From PVC group bacterium (GTDB taxonomy: Bacteria; Verrucomicrobiota; Kiritimatiellia; CAIKKV01; CAITUY01): a stretch of DNA of 49,013 bases. The position numbers were made by a program, and so were the translations under genes. Below are positions 17,064-25,414 of the stretch, in pieces; position 1 is the first letter of the stretch; the number at the start of each line of letters is the position of its first letter. The notes below the pieces were generated by a model that did not search any database, was not told where the DNA came from, and worked only from the letters and a program-made list of their open reading frames with translations. The stretch spans positions 1-49,013 of the forward strand of contig CAMDCX010000011.1 of NCBI GenBank assembly GCA_945890715.1. The letters are read 5' to 3'.

Positions 17064-18152
17064 ATGCGTTACGCCTTCATCTCGGATCTTCACGCCAACC
17101 TTCAGGCGTGGCATGCGGTTCATCGGGACATCCGGAGCCAGCACGCGGATTATATCATCTGTCTGGGGGATGTGGTCGGATACGGCCCGTCCCCCGCCCG
17201 GCTCCTCAATGAAGTCCACTCCCACATTGACGCCTTCGTCATGGGCAATCACGACGCCGTGGTGGGTGGCAAAATGGATGATTCCTCCTTCAACCCGGAA
17301 GCAAGGGACATTATCCGGTGGACGACTGGACAGCTCAACCGGAAAGCGGCGGCATTTCTCGGATCATTTCCCCTGACGTTGGTGGGCAACGGATTTCGGT
17401 GCGCCCATGGGGATTTTTCAAAACCGGCAAATTTCGAGTATGTCCTCAATCCCGAAGACGCCCTCCCATCATGGCAGGCCGTTGACGCGCAACTGCTCCT
17501 GGCTGGTCATACCCACGATCCCGCCTTCTTTCTCATCGGCTCAAGCGGCATTCCCCGCGAAATTGAGCCGCAGGATTTTGAACTGGAACCCGGCAAACGC
17601 TATTTTATCAATGTCGGGTCGGTGGGCGCCCCCCGGGACGGAGACCCGCGTGCCAGTTATTGCCTGTATGACACGGAAGCCCGGGCCGTTTTCTGGCGCC
17701 GCGTTGCCTTCGACCTCGACAGTTATCGTTCCGCCATCATTCAGTCGGGTCTGGATGTGAACCGATGCCATTTTCTGAAGCAGGATCCCCTCCAGAAGAC
17801 CATCCCGGTCCGGGAACAGTTGGACTTCACACCACCCACCACGCCCGGGAAAGCCGCACAAACCCTGCTGACCACTCAGGATGTCACGCTTCTGAAACGA
17901 AGCCTCAGGCACTGGAAACAGTTATTTTTTGCCCTGGTGATCACCGGGTTGCTTGCCGGTGTGAGCGTGGCCTGGTTCTGGAACGGCCATAAAAGCCACA
18001 AGAGGACAACCCGTCCCCGGTCGACACAGATGAAGGCTCCCGCAAACCCGGATAGACCCCTCACGGCCAAACCAAAATCGCGAAAACGGAAAACCGCGTC
18101 CCCTGCTCCGGATCAATCGGGATCGCGCAAAGAGTCATCATCAGGGTTGTAA
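17064..18152 (+). CDS. membrane-anchored metallophosphoesterase (paralogue 2)
   Basis: A 362-residue tandem duplicate of the preceding protein. The same motifs occur at the same places: 'SDLHAN', 'GDVVGYGPSP', 'GNHDAVV', 'CAHGDF' and 'AGHTHDP', then a membrane helix near 286-306 ('LFFALVITGLLAGVSVAWFW'). Instead of the beta-rich outer domain it has only a basic tail rich in Lys, Arg, Ser and Pro. The shared position of the membrane helix shows that duplication included it and the C-termini diverged later. Substrate unknown. The last 40 bp overlap ruvX on the opposite strand. Confidence 0.87.
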   Translation: MRYAFISDLHANLQAWHAVHRDIRSQHADYIICLGDVVGYGPSPARLLNEVHSHIDAFVMGNHDAVVGGKMDDSSFNPEARDIIRWTTGQLNRKAAAFLGSFPLTLVGNGFRCAHGDFSKPANFEYVLNPEDALPSWQAVDAQLLLAGHTHDPAFFLIGSSGIPREIEPQDFELEPGKRYFINVGSVGAPRDGDPRASYCLYDTEARAVFWRRVAFDLDSYRSAIIQSGLDVNRCHFLKQDPLQKTIPVREQLDFTPPTTPGKAAQTLLTTQDVTLLKRSLRHWKQLFFALVITGLLAGVSVAWFWNGHKSHKRTTRPRSTQMKAPANPDRPLTAKPKSRKRKTASPAPDQSGSRKESSSGL

Positions 18153-18574
18153 AATTGGGGCCCCGCCTTGGCATCCAGGTATCCCTGCAAAATAACCTGC
18201 GCGGCCAGTTTGTCGCGGACTTCCTTCCGCCGCCCCCGTGAAACATCGGCATCCACCAGCATACGCTCCACGAGGCTGGTGCTGAGCCGCTCATCAGTCG
18301 TATCAACCGGAAGCCCGCTCGCTCCCCGAAGCCGCTCGATGAATTGCATGGCCTCCAGGGCCATCGGGCCATTGGTTCCATTCATGTTGACGGGAATGCC
18401 CACCACAATCTTCTCAACACCCCGCTCCCGGGCAATGCGACAGGCCACGGTGACCGCCTCATCCATGGAGTGAACCGATTCAACCGATACCGGCGTAGAC
18501 AGCATGGCCGTGGCATCGCTGATGGCGATTCCCATGCGTTTGGTTCCGTAATCAATTCCCAGAATTCTACCCAT
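18113..18574 (-). CDS. ruvX: putative pre-16S rRNA nuclease / Holliday junction resolvase RuvX (YqgF)
   Basis: A 153-residue RNase H-fold protein. It starts 'MGRILGIDYGTKRMGIAISD', the family N-terminus with the first catalytic Asp, followed by 'IVVGIPVNMNGTNG' and 'LPVDTTDERLSTSLVERML' with the conserved Glu/Arg, and a basic 'GRRKEVRDKLAAQVILQGYLD'. YqgF is linked to maturation of the 16S rRNA 5' end and has been proposed as an alternative junction resolvase. Length is normal. It is the distal gene after coaX (5 bp gap), and its 3' end overlaps the metallophosphoesterase gene. Confidence 0.93.
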   Translation of the reverse strand: MGRILGIDYGTKRMGIAISDATAMLSTPVSVESVHSMDEAVTVACRIARERGVEKIVVGIPVNMNGTNGPMALEAMQFIERLRGASGLPVDTTDERLSTSLVERMLVDADVSRGRRKEVRDKLAAQVILQGYLDAKAGPQFYNPDDDSLRDPD

Positions 18575-18579
18575 GATGT

Positions 18580-19344
18580 TTATTGCAGAATGTTGATTTC
18601 CCTGAGCAACACCAACCCATCCAGTGTTAATTCAGGAATAATATCCACCGGGGCCTCGAGCCCTTTCAACGCCAACCCCGCATACCCTCCGGTGGCGCAG
18701 AACCGGACACGGCGTTCCTTCATTCCGGACTTAATGTGACGCAGGATTTCGCGAACCATGCCGCAATAGCCCACCATGGCGCCGATCCGCATCGCCTCGT
18801 CCGTGCTACGCCCGATGGCCTTGAAGCGCCCGCCCAGTTTGATGTGTGGCAACAGGGCTGTTCGTTCAGAAAGATAATCGGTCATCAAAGGCAACCCTGG
18901 CGCGATAACTCCTCCCACATAACGGCCGTCCCCGGTAATCACGTCAAACGTCAGGGCTGTTCCAAAATCGGCCACAATCACCGCGCTCTTGTAGCGGGCC
19001 CAGGCGGCCGCCGCATCGGCAAGGCGATCCGCCCCGATGGTTTCGGGATGAGGATAGTCCACCGTGATGTTGAGATGAATCCGGTGATCCACCACAAGCG
19101 GAAGAGAGCCGCACAATTTCATCAGGATCTCCGACCAGAGGGGGTTGAGCCCGGGCACCACGGAACACAAAACAGAACCCGTCACCGTGCGGCCACCCGC
19201 GACCTGGCGCAAAAGCGCGGTGATTTTCCGTTCATCCCGCCCCTCCCGCGTGGACATACGTCCCTGACGCAGAATCCGGCGCCCCCTGACCAGCCCCACA
19301 TGGGTGCTCGTGTTGCCGACATCAATGACAAAAAACACATCCAT
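18580..19344 (-). CDS. coaX: type III pantothenate kinase
   Basis: A 254-residue ASKHA-fold kinase catalysing the first step of coenzyme A synthesis. Motifs: 'FVIDVGNTSTHVGLV' (phosphate 1), 'SVVPGLNPLW', 'TIGADRLADAAAAW' (the conserved GADR) and 'VADFGTALTFDVI' (phosphate 2), then 'GGVIAPGLPLM' and 'FCATGGYAGL'. The usual CoaX features and length are present. Its start codon directly follows the stop of nadC (TAA then ATG), so translation is probably coupled. CoaX enzymes are insensitive to CoA feedback. Confidence 0.95.
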   Translation of the reverse strand: MDVFFVIDVGNTSTHVGLVRGRRILRQGRMSTREGRDERKITALLRQVAGGRTVTGSVLCSVVPGLNPLWSEILMKLCGSLPLVVDHRIHLNITVDYPHPETIGADRLADAAAAWARYKSAVIVADFGTALTFDVITGDGRYVGGVIAPGLPLMTDYLSERTALLPHIKLGGRFKAIGRSTDEAMRIGAMVGYCGMVREILRHIKSGMKERRVRFCATGGYAGLALKGLEAPVDIIPELTLDGLVLLREINILQ

Positions 19345-20199
19345 TTAATCGAGCTCCAGAGATAAATCGGCCGCTGGCGAGGAGTGGGTCAACCCTCCAA
19401 TGGAAATGGCATCGACCCCGGTTGCGGCAATGCTCTCGACCGTGGCGAGCGTAACTCCTCCTGAAGCCTCCAGCTTGGCACGTCCTGCACAAATCGAGAC
19501 GCATTCGCGCATCCGAACCGGCTCCATATTGTCGAGCATGATCCATTCCGGAGCCGCCCGCAACGCATCCCGCAATTCCGCCTCGGATTCCACCTCGACC
19601 TCCACGGGAATGCCGGGAAATTTTTCCCGTGCGGCCGCCACCGCACCCTGCAGGTTGCTGATCCCCGCCGCCTGCCACAGACGCCGGTGGTTGTCTTTGA
19701 TCAGAACCATGTCATAGAGACCCATCCGGTGATTCGTCCCGCCTCCGCAGGAGACCGCATATTTCTCCAGAATCCGAAGCGTAGGGGTCGTCTTGCGCGT
19801 GTCCAGAATCCGCGTCCCATAGGGCTTCACCTTGTCTGAAAATTCACGGGTCCGCGAGGCGATCCCCGTCATCCGCTGCATGAAATTCAGAGCGGTACGC
19901 TCCCCCGTCAAAATTCCCCGGATACCCCCTTCGAGGGTCATCAAGGGCTGATCCGGTTTTACGCCATCGCCATCGGTACACAAACACCGGCACTGGAGCG
20001 AGGGATCCACAGTGGCGAACACGGCGGCGGCGACATCCAGACCGGACACCACATAATGTCCGCGCGAAAGAATCACCGCCCGACCCCGACTGGATTCAGG
20101 CACCACCGAAAGGGTCGTCACATCGCCGGAACCCACATCCTCCTCCAGCGCACGGCGGATCAGGTCTTTCACCATTGGATTATCAGAAATTGCCTTCAT
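19345..20199 (-). CDS. nadC: quinolinate phosphoribosyltransferase (nicotinate-nucleotide pyrophosphorylase)
   Basis: A 284-residue enzyme converting quinolinate and PRPP to nicotinate mononucleotide. Visible features: 'RALEEDVGSGDVTTLSVVP', 'GERTALNFMQRMTGIAS', 'ILDTRKTTPTLRILEKYAVSCGGGTNHRMGLYDMVLIKDNH' in pieces along the middle (substrate-binding Arg, His and Lys), 'VEVEVESEAELRDAL' and the C-terminal 'SGGVTLATVESIAATGVDAISIGGLTHS'-type phosphate site. It heads the nadC-coaX-ruvX operon and provides the substrate of NadD encoded upstream in the window. No nadA or nadB is nearby. Confidence 0.96.
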   Translation of the reverse strand: MKAISDNPMVKDLIRRALEEDVGSGDVTTLSVVPESSRGRAVILSRGHYVVSGLDVAAAVFATVDPSLQCRCLCTDGDGVKPDQPLMTLEGGIRGILTGERTALNFMQRMTGIASRTREFSDKVKPYGTRILDTRKTTPTLRILEKYAVSCGGGTNHRMGLYDMVLIKDNHRRLWQAAGISNLQGAVAAAREKFPGIPVEVEVESEAELRDALRAAPEWIMLDNMEPVRMRECVSICAGRAKLEASGGVTLATVESIAATGVDAISIGGLTHSSPAADLSLELD

Positions 20200-20243
20200 G
20201 TGATTTGACTATAAAAGGAGGACCGTCGGCCTGTCGATTGTTT

Positions 20244-21239
20244 TCACAGCGGCTCGGCGGGAGTTTTGATGGGCAGGACGCGGTGAGCCACGGAAACCGT
20301 GAATCGTGAATTAGCGGGAAACTCTTCGCCATCCACCTGGGCCGACTCGGCATCCTCCAGCAAAACTTCAATTTCACGCCCCTGAATCTGCATGGAGCGC
20401 CGGTGCAATTCAGCCGAGAGATCCCTGATTTTGTCCGGGTTATGACGAATCGCCAGGAGATAGCGGGTCAGATAGTCCACATGCGCATTGAACAGAACCA
20501 CATCCAGAAGGCCGTCATCGGGATAGGCGTCCCTGCTGAAATCAAAATCCCCGGCATAAATCCGGGTATTATTGATCACCACATTGATCAACTTCCCCTT
20601 GTACCAGGATCGCCCATCCACCTTGATTTCGCCCTCCACGGGAGCATGCTGAAAGAACCGGGATCCCCACGACATCGTATAAAGGAATCGTCCCTTCGCC
20701 AGGTATTTCAGAAGCGGAATAGACTCAAGAGCCCGTTTATGAGTATTCCGCTCCATGAGAATGCGGGAATCAAGTCCGATGGTCAGGGCATCGGCAAAAT
20801 AGGTTCCGTCGATCACCCCCAGGTCGAGACAGTAATCAGCCCCATGCAAGATGGTTGAAACGGCACGCCGGAGATCGCGGGGCGAATAATCATCCTGAAT
20901 CCGGATTCCGAGGGATTTAGCGATGTCGTTTCCGGTGCCGAGGGGAATAAAGGCATACCGGGGTTTCAGGATTCCTCCGCAAGCCGCCCGGATCTGCATC
21001 AGACCATTGATCACGGCCGCGTGGGTGCCATCTCCGCCGATCCCCGCCACCACGTCATAGGCAGCGGGCCCGGCCGTCATCAGATGGGTATAAACCTGAT
21101 CTTTGATCCGGGATCCGCAGTCGCAGGACAACAACTCATAGTCAGCGCCCTGCTGTTGAAGCAATTCAGCCACAACAGGCCAGAACTTTAAGGCATCGCC
21201 ACCGGCGGCGCCGGGATTGAGTACACAAAGCACTTTCAT
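20244..21239 (-). CDS. diacylglycerol/sphingosine kinase-type lipid kinase
   Basis: A 331-residue protein of the DAGK catalytic family (YegS/DgkB-like). It begins 'VLCVLNPGAAGGDA' and has the nucleotide-binding 'VAGIGGDGTHAAVINGLM' and 'FIPLGTGNDIAKSLGI', and the C-terminal domain has 'DDGLLDVVLF' and ends with a 'VDGEEFPANSRFTVSV' stretch typical of the family ('DGE' near the end). It should phosphorylate diacylglycerol or a related lipid at the inner membrane. The start at 21239 is preceded by AGGGTG. The gap to nadC is 44 bp, so it may head that operon. Exact lipid substrate cannot be told. Confidence 0.9.
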   Translation of the reverse strand: MKVLCVLNPGAAGGDALKFWPVVAELLQQQGADYELLSCDCGSRIKDQVYTHLMTAGPAAYDVVAGIGGDGTHAAVINGLMQIRAACGGILKPRYAFIPLGTGNDIAKSLGIRIQDDYSPRDLRRAVSTILHGADYCLDLGVIDGTYFADALTIGLDSRILMERNTHKRALESIPLLKYLAKGRFLYTMSWGSRFFQHAPVEGEIKVDGRSWYKGKLINVVINNTRIYAGDFDFSRDAYPDDGLLDVVLFNAHVDYLTRYLLAIRHNPDKIRDLSAELHRRSMQIQGREIEVLLEDAESAQVDGEEFPANSRFTVSVAHRVLPIKTPAEPL

Positions 21240-21283
21240 GGATTACACCCTGCTGTAGAATACGCCACAGATTCCAGGGAATA

Positions 21284-21326
21284 AAACAAAAAAAACGCCA
21301 GACTGACCGGAGTGGTCAGGCTGGCG
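21284..21326 (-). terminator. intrinsic terminator of the small basic protein gene
   Basis: On the minus strand a CGCCAG/CTGGCG and GGTCAG/CTGACC stem (21296-21326) is followed by a long T-rich run (A-run 21283-21295 on the plus strand). It ends the 61-residue gene and separates it from the lipid kinase gene. Confidence 0.8.
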
Positions 21327-21351
21327 GATCGATTTCGAAGAAAACGGCCTC

Positions 21352-21537
21352 TTACTTTTTCAACTTGGCCGGCCGCTTCAACATCGTGCGAACCTCGGTC
21401 GGGTTCATCGTCTTCACCGTTGCTTCAGGAACACCCAATCCGATCAAACGGAGAGCTTGAACCTTTTCGCGACGCTTCTTGTCGGACGTTCCCTTAACAG
21501 GCCGACCCATACGGGTATTTACACCTTTTCCAGACAT
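21352..21537 (-). CDS. small basic protein of unknown function
   Basis: A 61-residue, strongly basic protein ('MGRPVKGTSDKKRREKVQALRL', ending 'RTMLKRPAKLKK'). The centre, 'LIGLGVPEATVKTMNPTEVRTML', could form helices with a turn, but I recognise no domain. It looks like a real gene: it has a plausible AAGG upstream, its own strong terminator directly after the stop, and codon use like its neighbours. The charge suggests nucleic-acid or ribosome binding, which is only inference. Confidence 0.65.
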   Translation of the reverse strand: MSGKGVNTRMGRPVKGTSDKKRREKVQALRLIGLGVPEATVKTMNPTEVRTMLKRPAKLKK

Positions 21538-21755
21538 GACAACACCTTCCCTCTCAATACATTAATTCAATTAACAGATGCACCGGAATGCACGGGCGCA
21601 CACCATGCCCAGAAATACCCCCCAAGTCAACACATCATTCATTAAAACCAGCAGGGCGTTCATTGAAGATTTCGCTTGTCCCTCCCTGATTATGGGCTAG
21701 ATTTACCCAGTCCGCCGGTTCATGAATCAGGGCGACAGATTGATCAGGAATAACA

Positions 21756-22484
21756 ATGGCAGACAAAGAAGCCACTGCGCGCATCAAAATCAACAAACTG
21801 CTCGAAGCCGCAGGATGGCGCTTCCTTCCAGACGGCCACCATCCGGCCAATGTCTTCCTTGAACCCAGCGTCGCCATCAAATCAACCGACCTGGACGCCT
21901 TCGGTCACAATTTCGAGAAACTCAGCAAGGGGTTCATCGACTTCCTGCTCTGCGACGCCAAGGGATTTCCCCTCATCATTCTGGAGGCCAAGGCGGAACA
22001 GAAGAACCCGCTCTCCGGCAAGACCCTCATCGCCGCCGCCATTGAGGCCGGGCAATGGGACCGGGTCGTTGATTATGTCAACCGCGAGGTGTTCGACAAA
22101 CCCAAGGAATATTACACCCTTGATAAACTACGGAAGGCTGCCGCCGTGGACCGCCGCCTCACCCTGCGCGAAATCCTGGAGAAAATTTTCGGCCTCATCC
22201 CTAGTTTCAAGTCCAAGGACGAACTACTGGAAGAAGAATTCGCCAAATTCGTCGCCGACACCAAGCCCGATGAATCTGACGCCATTCCGGCCATCAAGAC
22301 CTATTTCAAGGCCTACATCACCAGCGATCAGGTGCGCCACATCATCGAGAGCAAGCAGTTTACCGATCTGGCCACCAACCCGGTCTTCTCCACCCGCGAC
22401 TTCAAGGCGATTCCCGCGAAATACCGCACGCTGGTGCCCGAATATGTAAGAGACTATGTTCCCTTGAATCAATTTGCTGCATAG
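21756..22484 (+). pseudogene. type I restriction subunit HsdR with the motor core deleted in frame
   Basis: A 242-residue frame consisting of the two ends of an EcoEI-like HsdR. Residues 1-89 are the N-terminal nuclease-domain region: 'ARIKINKLLEAAGWRF', 'GFIDFLLCDAKGFPLIILEAKAEQKNPLSGK', with the PD-(D/E)xK-like 'D...EAK'. From about residue 90 it jumps to the C-terminus: 'FDKPKEYYTLDKLRKAA', 'LREILEKIFGLIPSFKSKDELLEEEF' and 'NPVFSTRDFKAIPAKYR'. Normal relatives are several times longer, with a DEAD/helicase translocation motor between these parts. No Walker A or B remains. The junction is near nt 22020-22030 and is in frame, so a protein can still be made but cannot translocate or cleave DNA as a normal HsdR. 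Confidence 0.8.
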
Positions 22485-22496
22485 GAAGAATGACTC

Positions 22497-23255
22497 ATGG
22501 CTAAAATCAGACCCAGCGGTGGTTATCGCGACCTGCGCAGCTTTCAGGCGACCACCATCATTTATGACGCTACCTACTGGTTTTGTGAACGCTATCTCGA
22601 GCCCCGGTCACGGATGAGCGACCAGATGGTACAGGCCGCCCGCAGTGGTCGGCAGAATATCGCCGAAGGGAGCCGCGCGGCGGCGACCTCGTCGCAAACC
22701 GAACTCCGGCTGATGAATGTTGCCCGGGCGAGCCTGGAAGAGCTTCTGCTCGACTACGAAGATTTCCTGCGCCACCGCCGTCTCAAGCGGTGGAAACCCG
22801 ATTCCCCCGAAGCCATGGCCGTGCGAAACATCGGCCGAAATCGACCTGATCCGAATGATCCGTCCGATCCGACTGATCCGACTGATCAATACGCGCTGTA
22901 CGCCGAGTGGCTTGACCACGAGAACCCCGCCATTCGCGCAAACGCCCTGATCTGCCTGATCAACCAAGCCAACACTCTGCTCGACAGGCAAATCGAGGCA
23001 CTGGAGAAGCAGTTTATCGAGGATGGCGGCTATAGCGAGCAACTGGCAACCGCCCGTTTGGCGGAACGCACTCGAAAGAAGTTCAATCATCCGACTGATC
23101 CGTCGGATCAGTGGAATAAACCCGATCCCATTCCCCCTTGCGCCAAGTGTGGCAAGTCGATGGTGCTGCGCACTGCCAAGACGGGCAAAAGCGCGGGCAA
23201 ACAATTCTGGGGTTGCTCAGGCTACCCCGACTGCAAAAACCTCGTGGAAATCTAG
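22497..23255 (+). CDS. four-helix-bundle suffix protein with C-terminal zinc ribbon (restriction-locus accessory)
   Basis: A 252-residue protein between hsdR and hsdM. The N-terminal part ('FQATTIIYDATYWFCERYL', 'SDQMVQAARSGRQNIAEGS', 'LRLMNVARASLEELLLDYEDFLR') resembles the four-helix-bundle proteins encoded in 23S rRNA intervening sequences. The middle has a tetrapeptide-like 'DPNDPSDPTDPTDQ' linker, partly repeated later as 'PTDPSDQ'. The C-terminus is a topoisomerase-type C4 zinc ribbon: 'PCAKCGKSMVLR' and 'FWGCSGYPDCKNLVEI'. The combination occurs beside type I systems, where a role in DNA or RNA binding is plausible but undemonstrated as far as I can tell. AGGAAG at 22483-22488 supports the start. 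Confidence 0.75.
   Translation: MAKIRPSGGYRDLRSFQATTIIYDATYWFCERYLEPRSRMSDQMVQAARSGRQNIAEGSRAAATSSQTELRLMNVARASLEELLLDYEDFLRHRRLKRWKPDSPEAMAVRNIGRNRPDPNDPSDPTDPTDQYALYAEWLDHENPAIRANALICLINQANTLLDRQIEALEKQFIEDGGYSEQLATARLAERTRKKFNHPTDPSDQWNKPDPIPPCAKCGKSMVLRTAKTGKSAGKQFWGCSGYPDCKNLVEI
22845..22888 (+). repeat. in-gene 9-bp tandem repeat (Asp-Pro linker)
   Basis: Four to five degenerate copies of a nonamer containing TGATCCGA encode the 'DP(N/S/T)' linker. A shorter related run occurs at 23088-23112 in the same gene. Copy number could vary between strains without shifting the frame. Confidence 0.65.
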
Positions 23256-23263
23256 GCACCCCC

Positions 23264-25243
23264 ATGCTCGACACTGACACCAAACGCCGTATCGACACCG
23301 CTCGCGATATTCTCGTCGGCAAGGTGCCCGATCCCAAGTCTCAGGTTGAGCAGATCACTATTGCGCTCATCTACAAGTTCATGGACGACATGGATGCCCA
23401 GAGCGAGGAATTCGGCGGCAAGCGCAAGTTTTTCGCTAAGGAATTCGCCCGCTACGGTTGGGCCAAGCTCATGCGGTCGGGACTGGGCGGACACGAAACC
23501 CTCGCCCTCTATGCCGAGGCCATCACCAAGATGCCCGAAAACCCTGGTGTTCCGCTGCTTTTTCGCGACATCTTCAAGAATGCCTACCTGCCCTACCGCG
23601 ACCCCGAAACCCTGCGCGCGTTCCTCAAGATCATTGACGAATTCAGCTATGACCACAGCGAAAAGCTGGGTGATGCCTATGAATATCTGCTCTCCATTTT
23701 AGGTTCCCAAGGCGCGGCCGGTCAGTTCCGCACCCCACGCCACATCATTGATTTCATGGTCGAAGTACTGGATCCGAAAAAAAACGAGACGGTTCTCGAT
23801 CCCGCCTGCGGAACCGCCGGGTTTTTGATTTCGGCTTACAAGCACATCCTGCGCGCCCATGATCCAGCTGATCGCGCGAATCAGTCCCGATCCGTTAAAC
23901 CCCTAACGCCGGACGAAAAGGGCCGTCTTGCCAAGAACTTCAAAGGCTACGACATTGATCCGCTGATGGCCCGGCTCGCCAAGGCCAACCTGTATCTCCA
24001 CGGCTTCACCGACCCGCACATCTTCGAATATGATTCCCTCACCAGCCAGGACCGCTGGAGCGATTACGCCGATGTAATTCTAGCCAATCCGCCGTTCATG
24101 TCGCCAAAAGGCGGGATCAAGCCCCACAACCGCTTCACGGTCCAGAGCAAACGCAGCGAAGTCCTGTTCGTGGACTACATGGCCGAACACCTGACGCCCA
24201 ACGGGCGTTCGGCAATCATCGTTCCCGAGGGGATCATTTTCCAGAGCCAGACCGCCTACAAACAACTGCGGAAGATGCTGGTTGAAGAATATCTGGTGGC
24301 CGTCGTTTCCCTGCCTGCCGGGGTGTTCAATCCCTATTCCGGCGTCAAGACCTCGATCCTGATCCTGGATAAGTCCCTGGCTAAGAAAACCAACACCATC
24401 GCCTTCTGCAAGATCGAGAACGATGGCTACGGCCTCGGCGCCCAGCGGCGCGAGATCGAGAAAAACGACCTGCCCGCCGCCGCCACCTTTCTAAAGTCCT
24501 GGATCAAGTCCCCAACCTGCCCCTCAACTGATACGCCTGCCCTCCATAGCTTGCAGAGCGGCGGAGGGTCCAATGTGTCCGATGCCTGTGCCCAAATTGT
24601 CCCCAAAGCCAAGATTGCCGCGAATGGCGAGTTCAATTTGAGCGGGGAGAGGTATCGGGAGGGAGCAACGCAAAACCACCATTACCCGTTGGTTCCCTTG
24701 GGTGAGGTATGCACCATCAACCCGCCCAAAAGCCTCCTGAACAAACTGCCGCCCGACACCCGTGTATCTTTCGCACCAATGGCTGATATCAATGAGAATC
24801 AAATCACATTTGAGCCCAAAGCCGAGAAACGCCTCTCTGAAGTTACAGCCAGTTACTCGTATTTCCAGGACAACGATATCCTTGTAGCCAAGGTGACTCC
24901 CTGTTTCGAAAACGGAAAAGCAGGCATAGCTCGCCGTCTTCTGAACGGCGTAGGCTTTGGCTCAAGTGAATTCTATGTTTTGCGCCCAAATGAATTCGTG
25001 CTGCCAGAATGGATTTATTTCTGCATGATGCATCCAGCATTTCGTGTCGCTACTATTGCCCAAATGACTGGAACAGGAGGATTGCAACGTGTCCCAAGGG
25101 CATACGTTGAAAACTTCCAAATCCCCCTCCCCCCCTCGAAATCCAAAAAGAGATTGTATCCGAGATCGAGGGCTACCAAGAGGAAATTAGGAATTACGAA
25201 TTACATATTAGGTCGTGCCGAGATAAGATTTCAAAGGCGGTGA
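23264..25243 (+). CDS. hsdM: type I HsdM N6-adenine methyltransferase fused to a half HsdS, frameshifted near the C-terminus
   Basis: The 659-residue frame has an N-terminal HsdM helical domain, then the methyltransferase with SAM motif 'DPACGTAGFL' (about residue 180) and catalytic 'NPPF' (about 275). From about 473 ('YPLVPLGEV') it becomes a single HsdS target-recognition domain: 'FQDNDILVAKVTPCFENGKAG' and 'SSEFYVLRPN'. The last 40 residues as written ('SKSKKRLYPRSRATKR') are out of frame. One extra C in the C7 run at 25129-25135 restores 'PLEIQKEIVSEIEGYQEEI', a normal HsdS spacer helix, ending at 25272. Only one recognition domain is present, so a dimer would be needed for a bipartite site. 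The start at 23264 follows the previous stop by a few bases; the longer frame from 23138 is a shadow. Confidence 0.85.
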   Translation: MLDTDTKRRIDTARDILVGKVPDPKSQVEQITIALIYKFMDDMDAQSEEFGGKRKFFAKEFARYGWAKLMRSGLGGHETLALYAEAITKMPENPGVPLLFRDIFKNAYLPYRDPETLRAFLKIIDEFSYDHSEKLGDAYEYLLSILGSQGAAGQFRTPRHIIDFMVEVLDPKKNETVLDPACGTAGFLISAYKHILRAHDPADRANQSRSVKPLTPDEKGRLAKNFKGYDIDPLMARLAKANLYLHGFTDPHIFEYDSLTSQDRWSDYADVILANPPFMSPKGGIKPHNRFTVQSKRSEVLFVDYMAEHLTPNGRSAIIVPEGIIFQSQTAYKQLRKMLVEEYLVAVVSLPAGVFNPYSGVKTSILILDKSLAKKTNTIAFCKIENDGYGLGAQRREIEKNDLPAAATFLKSWIKSPTCPSTDTPALHSLQSGGGSNVSDACAQIVPKAKIAANGEFNLSGERYREGATQNHHYPLVPLGEVCTINPPKSLLNKLPPDTRVSFAPMADINENQITFEPKAEKRLSEVTASYSYFQDNDILVAKVTPCFENGKAGIARRLLNGVGFGSSEFYVLRPNEFVLPEWIYFCMMHPAFRVATIAQMTGTGGLQRVPRAYVENFQIPLPPSKSKKRLYPRSRATKRKLGITNYILGRAEIRFQRR

Positions 25244-25272
25244 ACAAGGTGTGGGGAATTGATGAAGACTGA
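25129..25272 (+). other. C7 homopolymer frameshift and out-of-frame HsdS helix
   Basis: Seven C residues (25129-25135) separate two coherent reading frames. Upstream is the recognition domain; downstream, in the +1-restored frame, 25135-25272 encodes a 45-residue coiled-coil-like tail ending 'KVWGIDED' before TGA. It could be a mutation, a phase-variable tract or a sequencing error. Confidence 0.75.
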
Positions 25273-25330
25273 CAATGTCATTCAAAGCAAAAGTTATGCT
25301 TTTGCGGCGCGGATTGCAATTCTTCCATCG

Positions 25331-25358
25331 TTGACTGAAGCGTGAAATATACTAGAGT
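25331..25358 (+). promoter_or_regulatory. possible promoter of the AAA ATPase operon
   Basis: TTGACT at 25331 is followed after 16 bp by TAGAGT (four of six bases match TATAAT), in the 140-bp gap before the ATPase gene. The -35 box is good and the -10 box weak. Confidence 0.3.
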
Positions 25359-25414
25359 GATAATTAAATAGTGCGCTTGACTTCCTTTGTCAGGTGGCTC
25401 GAAATGAGGCAGTT

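Noticed and set aside
25283-25303. Terminator after hsdM (GCAAAAG/CTTTTGC stem)
   Set aside because: The stem is only 7 bp and A/T-rich, with no T-run following on either strand.
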